From contig NZ_CP088247.1 in assembly GCF_021117295.1 (NCBI RefSeq), forward strand, positions 1,451,501-1,515,500: 64,000 nucleotides of DNA. The letters are read 5' to 3'. Below, one piece after another: positions 59,507-64,000 of the stretch. A model generated the notes under the pieces. The model saw nothing but the letters and a program-made list of their open reading frames with translations. It had not been told where the DNA came from and made no database searches. The DNA comes from Methylorubrum sp. B1-46 (lineage in GTDB: Bacteria; Pseudomonadota; Alphaproteobacteria; Rhizobiales; Beijerinckiaceae). Positions within the stretch are counted from its first letter, which is position 1; every line of letters starts with the position of its first letter. Position numbers and translations under genes: made by a program.

Positions 59507-61147
59507 TCAATCCCGCCCGAGGGAGACCCGGCGTCCGGGCAGCCCGAGATCGGGGCGGTGGCTTGTCAGCACGACGATGCGGTCGCGCCACCGGGCGAGC
59601 AGGCGCGTGAGGATGCGCGCGGCCTGATCGTCGCCGAGATGCTCGGCCGGCTCGTCGAGCAGGATGACCGGCGCCGGGCTCAGGAGCGCACGGGCGAGAT
59701 TGAGGCGCTGCGCTTCGCCCAGCGACAAGCTCCCCTCGGCAATCCAGGTATCGAGACCGCCGCCGGTGCGGAGGCGGGCGTCGAGTTCGACCGCCTCCAG
59801 CGCCGCCCACAGATCCGCGTCGGAGGCCGTGGGTGCGAACAGGTTCTCGCGCACGGTATCGGAGAGGATCGCGGCATCGTGCAGGCTCAGATGCGTCAGC
59901 GCCCGCCGCTCGGCCGCCGGACGAGCAGTGCCGGCAAGCTGGATCGTCGCGCCGGGCTCGTCCGCGCTCCAGCCGGCCAGCGCCTTCAGCAGGGTAGTCT
60001 TGCCGCAGCCGCTGGCGCCGACGAGGGTCAGCGGCGTGCCGGGCAGGACGGCGAGATCCCGCGCCGGGCCGAGGTCGCGCCCGTCCGGCGCCCGCAGACG
60101 CAGGCCGTGCAGGGTCAGGGCGCCGCGGGCCGGACCGGGCCGGGGCGCCGGCTCCGCAGCGGCGCCCACCTCGGAGGCGAGGGCGGTGCGGGCGAGCGAG
60201 GGGCGGGCGAGGCGGGCGCGGACGGAGCCGAGCAGGGCCCGCGGCAGCGCCAGGATCGGCTCGGCCAGCGCGAGCCAAGCGAAGGCGAGGAAGGCGGTGG
60301 GCAGGAGCGCGGTGCCGCGGGCGCCCGCGCCCCAGGCGGCGAGGAGCACGGCGAGGGCCAGGGCCGGGCCGGCCAGCGCCAGCACGGCCTCGAACCGGGC
60401 CAGCGCCCGCCGTCCGCAGGCCGCCTCGCGCTCGGCATCGCGCAGCGGGTCGAGGGCGATCCGCAGGGCCGGGCCGCGCCGCCCCTCGGCCTCAAGGGGC
60501 ACGGCGCCGGCCAGCGCGGCTCCGAGAGCGGTGGCGGCGGTGCGGCGCGCGTTTCGGACCCAAGCCTCTGTTGCGGTGAGCCGCGCGAGCGTGCGCCGGG
60601 CGACGAGCCCCCCGGCCAGCGCGAGCGCGGCGGCGGGAAGGAGCGCAAGGGGTGCGATGAAGGCGGTCAGCAGCGTGAGGCCGGCGAGCGCCGCACCGGT
60701 GATGGCGAGGGGGAAGCCGACGCGCAGCCGGGCGTAATCGACATCGGCCACGTCGTCGATGAAGTCGGCGAGCCGCTCCGGGCGGCCGAGCTGCCAGCCG
60801 GCGCCGCGGCTCTCCGGCGCTCGCGCGAGCGCCGCGAACAGGCCGGCGCGGCGGCGAACCTGATCGCTCAACGCGGCGCGGTGGCCGGCCATGCGCTCGC
60901 CGTAGCGCGAGGCCGTGCGCAGCATCGCGAACAGGCGCACCAGGGCGGCCGGGTGGTGGAAGTTGAAGGCGAAGGCCGCCGGCCCGGCCCCGGCCAGGGC
61001 CACCGCCGCCAGGAAGCTCACGGCAGTGCCGGCGAGCGCGAGGTTCGCGGCGAGCGCCAGGGCCGCGAGGGCGAAGGCGAGGCGCCAGGCTCGGGTCGAG
61101 CCGGCGGGGATCGGATCGGTTGAGATTGTGTCGGAGCGGGTGCGCAT
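59507..61147 (-). CDS. cydC: CydC, ABC transporter subunit for cytochrome bd assembly
   Basis: 546 aa: six-helix permease (about 20-330) and ATPase (about 345-546). Walker A is GASGCGKTT, Walker B APVILLDEPAEHL; the signature is LSLGEAQRLNLARAL, slightly off the LSGGQ consensus. CydDC exports cysteine/glutathione to the periplasm and is needed for haem incorporation into cytochrome bd. ATG 61147 overlaps the cydD stop (ATGA). A longer in-frame reading upstream belongs to the cydD region. Confidence 0.94.
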   Translation of the reverse strand: MRTRSDTISTDPIPAGSTRAWRLAFALAALALAANLALAGTAVSFLAAVALAGAGPAAFAFNFHHPAALVRLFAMLRTASRYGERMAGHRAALSDQVRRRAGLFAALARAPESRGAGWQLGRPERLADFIDDVADVDYARLRVGFPLAITGAALAGLTLLTAFIAPLALLPAAALALAGGLVARRTLARLTATEAWVRNARRTAATALGAALAGAVPLEAEGRRGPALRIALDPLRDAEREAACGRRALARFEAVLALAGPALALAVLLAAWGAGARGTALLPTAFLAFAWLALAEPILALPRALLGSVRARLARPSLARTALASEVGAAAEPAPRPGPARGALTLHGLRLRAPDGRDLGPARDLAVLPGTPLTLVGASGCGKTTLLKALAGWSADEPGATIQLAGTARPAAERRALTHLSLHDAAILSDTVRENLFAPTASDADLWAALEAVELDARLRTGGGLDTWIAEGSLSLGEAQRLNLARALLSPAPVILLDEPAEHLGDDQAARILTRLLARWRDRIVVLTSHRPDLGLPGRRVSLGRD

Positions 61148-62787
61148 CAGGCGGCCTGCTTCTCGGAAACGGGGGCCCCAAGGGCGATGCGCCGGTCGGC
61201 CATCGCCGCCAGCATCGGATCGTGGGTCGCCACGACGACGAGGCGGGTGCGGGCGGCGGCAGCCAGGGCCCGGCGCACCCGCGCAGCGTTGTCGGGATCG
61301 AGCTTGGCGGTGGGCTCGTCGCAGAAGGCGGGGCCCGGCCGCAGCAGCAGGCGCGCGACGGCGACCCGGACCCGCTGGCCGCCGGAGAGGTTTTCGGCGC
61401 CCGCCCGCACGGGGGCGTCGAGGCCGCCGGGCCAGTGCGGATCGTCGTTCAGGCCGAGCGATTCGGCGGCCGCCGTCACGGCCTCGGGCGTCGCGGGCGT
61501 ACCGTCCGCGATCGCCACGCCGAGCGTGCCGGCGGGGATCGGCATGTCGAGAGACACCCAGGTCGCCGGATGGTCCTGATCCGGCAGGCGAAAAGCCCCG
61601 GCGAGCGGCGCCTCGACGCCGGCCAGCACCCGCAGCAGGGTCGATTTTCCGGCCCCGCTCGGCCCAGTCACGGCGACGAGCCCCGTCTCCGGCAGGTCGA
61701 AATCGGCGACGGACCCGGCATGGGGCAGGACGAGGCCGCGGGCACCCGCCGCCGGAACCACGCCGCGTTCGGGCCTCGGCTCGGCCTCTTCCGAAAACAC
61801 CCAGGCGAGCGCCTCGGCGGCGGCCTCTCCCTCCGCCTTGGCATGGTAGAGTTCGGCGTAGCGGCGGAACGGCAGGAAATATTCGGGGGCGAGCAGCAGG
61901 ATCAGCAGGCTCTGCCACAGCGCCAGATGCGCAAAACCCGGAATCTCGGCGAGGCCGAGATGGCCGAGCCCGAGAAACACCGCCAGGATGGCGATGGCGA
62001 GCGAGGCGAAGAAGTCGAGCACGCCCGCGTTCAGAAAGGCCACCGCCAGCACGCCCATAGTGCCGTCAGCATAGGCCTGGAGCCGCCGGTCAAGCTTGGC
62101 CGTCTCGCGGGGCAAGCCGTGGGCGGCGAGGATCGTCGGCAGGCTCCGCACCCGGTCGGCGAACTGGGTAGCGAGCCGTCCGAGTGCCGCCTCCTGGGCT
62201 GCGGCCCGGTCGCGGATCATGCCGCCGACGAGGGCGAAGAACACGATCATCACCGGTGTGGCCAGCAGCAGCGCCAGGGCCGCCTGCCACGAGACGAAGG
62301 CGACCGCGCCCGCCGTCAGCACCGGCCCGAGCCCCATCATCCTGCGCGCCGCCGCGTGGCCGACGACGAGCCGGGCGAGCGCGCCGGGATGCCGCTGCAG
62401 GCCGGCGATCACCGCGCCGCGCGGCAGGTCGGCGGCAACACGCGCCGGCATGGCCGCGAGCCGCGCCTCGGCCGCATCGACCAGAGCAACGGCGACCTCC
62501 GCCTCCAGGGCGGCACTGCGCGCCTCGATCGCGCGCGCCAGGCCGGCAACCGCCAGGAGGCAGGCCCCGGCGACGCCCAGCGCGAGGCCGTCGCATTCGC
62601 CCGTCTCGATCAGCGCCCCGGCGAGCCGCGCCAACGCTACGGCGAGCCCCAGCGTCACGGCGCAGCGCAGGGCCTGGAGCCCGTGGAGGCGCGACAGGCC
62701 GGCCCGCGCCGCCCCTCGGGCGAGGGTGAGCGCCGCGGGTTCGGACGCGGCGCGGCCGGAGCGGGCGCGGAGGGATCGACGGGTCAT
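61147..62787 (-). CDS. cydD: CydD, ABC transporter subunit for cytochrome bd assembly
   Basis: 546 aa, by chance the same length as CydC. The permease half has FVSWQAALALLLATPVMIVF and LLLAPEYFLPFRRYAELYHA, the latter typical of CydD. The ATPase half has Walker A GPSGAGKST, signature LSGGQRVRVAVARLLL and Walker B PAFCDEPTAKLD. ATG 62787 is followed directly by cydC. It is divergent from cydA across a 99-bp gap with an FNR-type box. Confidence 0.94.
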   Translation of the reverse strand: MTRRSLRARSGRAASEPAALTLARGAARAGLSRLHGLQALRCAVTLGLAVALARLAGALIETGECDGLALGVAGACLLAVAGLARAIEARSAALEAEVAVALVDAAEARLAAMPARVAADLPRGAVIAGLQRHPGALARLVVGHAAARRMMGLGPVLTAGAVAFVSWQAALALLLATPVMIVFFALVGGMIRDRAAAQEAALGRLATQFADRVRSLPTILAAHGLPRETAKLDRRLQAYADGTMGVLAVAFLNAGVLDFFASLAIAILAVFLGLGHLGLAEIPGFAHLALWQSLLILLLAPEYFLPFRRYAELYHAKAEGEAAAEALAWVFSEEAEPRPERGVVPAAGARGLVLPHAGSVADFDLPETGLVAVTGPSGAGKSTLLRVLAGVEAPLAGAFRLPDQDHPATWVSLDMPIPAGTLGVAIADGTPATPEAVTAAAESLGLNDDPHWPGGLDAPVRAGAENLSGGQRVRVAVARLLLRPGPAFCDEPTAKLDPDNAARVRRALAAAARTRLVVVATHDPMLAAMADRRIALGAPVSEKQAA

Positions 62788-62821
62788 GCCGCCTTGTGCG
62801 GCTTGGGCCACCGGAGCGGCT

Positions 62822-62835
62822 TTGATCTGCGTCAA
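62822..62835. promoter_or_regulatory. FNR/ANR-type box in the cydD-cydA divergent promoter region
   Basis: TTGAT-CTGC-GTCAA, one base from the TTGAT-N4-ATCAA consensus and almost palindromic. It lies 35 bp before the cydD start and about 52 bp before the cydA start, so one site could control both transcripts. Confidence 0.72.
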
Positions 62836-62886
62836 GGATGCAAAAGCGCGGCGGCGCGAGAGGCAGCATCGGACAAGGAGCCTCCC

Positions 62887-64000
62887 ATGACCGACCCGCT
62901 GCTCGTCGATCTGTCGCGCCTGCAATTCGCGCTGACGGCGATGTACCATTTCCTGTTCGTGCCGCTGACGCTCGGACTCTCGATCCTCGTTGCCATGATG
63001 GAGACGGTCTACGTCATGACGCGCCGCAAGATCTGGCGCGACATGACCAAGTTCTGGGGCCTCCTGTTCGGGATCAACTTCGCGCTGGGTGTGGCGACCG
63101 GCTTGACCATGGAATTCCAGTTCGGGATGAACTGGGCCTACTACTCGCACTATGTCGGCGACGTGTTCGGCGCGCCGCTCGCCATCGAGGGCCTGATGGC
63201 CTTCTTCCTGGAGGCGACCTTCGTCGGGCTGTTCTTCTTCGGTTGGGACAAGCTCTCGGCGCTGGCCCACTGCGTCGTCACCTGGCTGATGGCGCTCGGC
63301 ACGAATTTCTCCGCGCTCTGGATCCTGATCGCCAACGGCTGGATGCAGAACCCGGTCGGCTCCGCCTTCAACCCCGACACGATGCGCATGGAGGTGACCG
63401 ACTTCGCCGCCGTGATCTTCAATCCGGTGGCGCAGGCGAAGTTCGTCCACACGGTCTCGGCCGGCTATGTCTGCGGCGCGGTCTTCGTGCTCGGCGTCTC
63501 GGCCTTCTACATCCTGCGCGGGCGCCATCTCGAACTCGCCAAGCGCTCGTTTGCCATCGCGGCGGCCTTCGGCCTCGCCTCGGCGCTCAGCGTCGTCGTG
63601 CTCGGCGACGAGAGCGGCTACGCCGTCACCGACCACCAGAAGATGAAGCTCGCCGCCATGGAGGCGATGTGGCACACGGAGCCCGCGCCGGCCGCCTTTA
63701 CCGCCTTCGGCGTCCCGGATCTGGCGAACCGCACCACCCGCTACGCGCTCCACATTCCCTACGCGATGGGCCTGATCGGCACCCGCTCGCTGACGACCGA
63801 AATCCCCGGCATCACCGAACTCGTCGGGCACGCCAAGGACCGCATCCGCAACGGGCTCGTCGCCTATGCCGCCCTCGAGCGGATCAAGGCCGACCGCAAG
63901 GATGAGGCGGCCCGCGCCGAGTTCGCCCGGACGCAACAGGATCTCGGCTACGCGCAGCTCCTCAAGCCGCTGATCGGCGATCCGCTGAAGGCGACCGACG
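62887..64000 (+). CDS. cydA: Cytochrome bd ubiquinol oxidase subunit I, CydA (partial, 3' end outside window)
   Basis: The first 371 codons of a protein usually about 520 aa, from ATG 62887 with AAGGAG 6 nt upstream. It begins MTDPLLVDLSRLQFALTAMYHFLFVPLTLG, with the first axial haem His; RKIWRDMTKFWGLLFGINFALGVATGLTMEFQFG and GWMQNPVG are strongly conserved. FVHTVSAGYVCGA carries the His of haem b558. The visible part extends into the periplasmic quinol-binding loop. It reduces oxygen to water with high affinity; cydB should follow. Confidence 0.96.
   Translation, partial: MTDPLLVDLSRLQFALTAMYHFLFVPLTLGLSILVAMMETVYVMTRRKIWRDMTKFWGLLFGINFALGVATGLTMEFQFGMNWAYYSHYVGDVFGAPLAIEGLMAFFLEATFVGLFFFGWDKLSALAHCVVTWLMALGTNFSALWILIANGWMQNPVGSAFNPDTMRMEVTDFAAVIFNPVAQAKFVHTVSAGYVCGAVFVLGVSAFYILRGRHLELAKRSFAIAAAFGLASALSVVVLGDESGYAVTDHQKMKLAAMEAMWHTEPAPAAFTAFGVPDLANRTTRYALHIPYAMGLIGTRSLTTEIPGITELVGHAKDRIRNGLVAYAALERIKADRKDEAARAEFARTQQDLGYAQLLKPLIGDPLKATD

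Noticed and set aside
59374..59610. Small plus-strand frame beginning MRPFFVLVVIGIVAPILA, resembling a signal peptide
   Set aside because: Its 3' half overlaps the end of cydC antisense, there is no good ribosome site, and the post-signal part is noise-like Arg/Gly sequence. A real small secreted protein cannot be fully excluded.
1..64000. CRISPR arrays, insertion sequences, prophage, tRNA and rRNA genes
   Set aside because: No regularly spaced repeats, transposase or integrase motifs, or cloverleaf sequences were noticed. The repeats present are coding duplications and short palindromes. A tRNAscan and ISfinder run would settle this.

Overview
The window is a GC-rich, densely coded stretch of what looks like an alphaproteobacterial chromosome, most likely Methylobacterium/Methylorubrum or a close Hyphomicrobiales relative. 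The evidence is strong GC bias at third codon positions, alpha-type gene sets (HWE-family histidine kinase, FnrN-like regulator, split T2SS operons, a combined urease/CrcB/Amt cluster) and short intergenic palindromes built on GCATCGTCCCGAAAG, which I associate with that group. The genus is inference; no rRNA, tRNA, CRISPR array, transposase or phage gene was seen.

Layout. 1-8.4 kb (minus): a very large secreted adhesin with cadherin-like and carbohydrate-binding-like modules (C-terminus beyond the window), its type I secretion fusion protein and ABC exporter; a LuxR-type regulator follows at 8.9-10.0 kb. 10.7-14.5 kb (plus): MarR regulator plus an AaeXAB-like FUSC/DUF1656/HlyD efflux operon. 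14.5-17.5 kb (minus): M20 amidohydrolase, YicG/TRIC-type membrane protein and an L,D-transpeptidase, the last preceded by a tandem glycine riboswitch. 18.2-27.0 kb (minus): a nitrogen island, ureA-ureB-ureC-crcB-crcB-ureE-ureF-ureG-ureD-urea transporter-amt. 27.5-32.7 kb (plus): a CheB-like methylesterase, a giant CheB-CheR-PAS-HWE kinase and a single-domain response regulator. 33.6-39.0 kb: TetR regulator divergent from an RND efflux pair. 39.1-39.6 kb: a NikR homologue without the classical nickel ligands.

39.7-57.0 kb is a type II secretion (T2SS) island laid out in alternating blocks on both strands: gspG; an unknown membrane protein and the prepilin peptidase; gspF-gspE; gspL-gspM-gspC/N-like; a parDE toxin-antitoxin pair; gspD; then a SCO-type metallochaperone, a copper radical (galactose/glyoxal) oxidase with two ricin-type lectin domains, and gspH-I-J-K. 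The oxidase sits directly between its probable copper chaperone and the pseudopilin genes, so it is the best candidate for a dedicated T2SS cargo: a secreted, sugar-anchored, H2O2-producing oxidase. This is the most distinctive system in the window.

57.2-64.0 kb is a low-oxygen respiration module: tandem universal stress protein and a small cytochrome c behind a likely FNR/FixK box, an FNR-type regulator with an intact cysteine set, cydDC, and divergent cydA (cut by the window end) behind a second FNR-type box.
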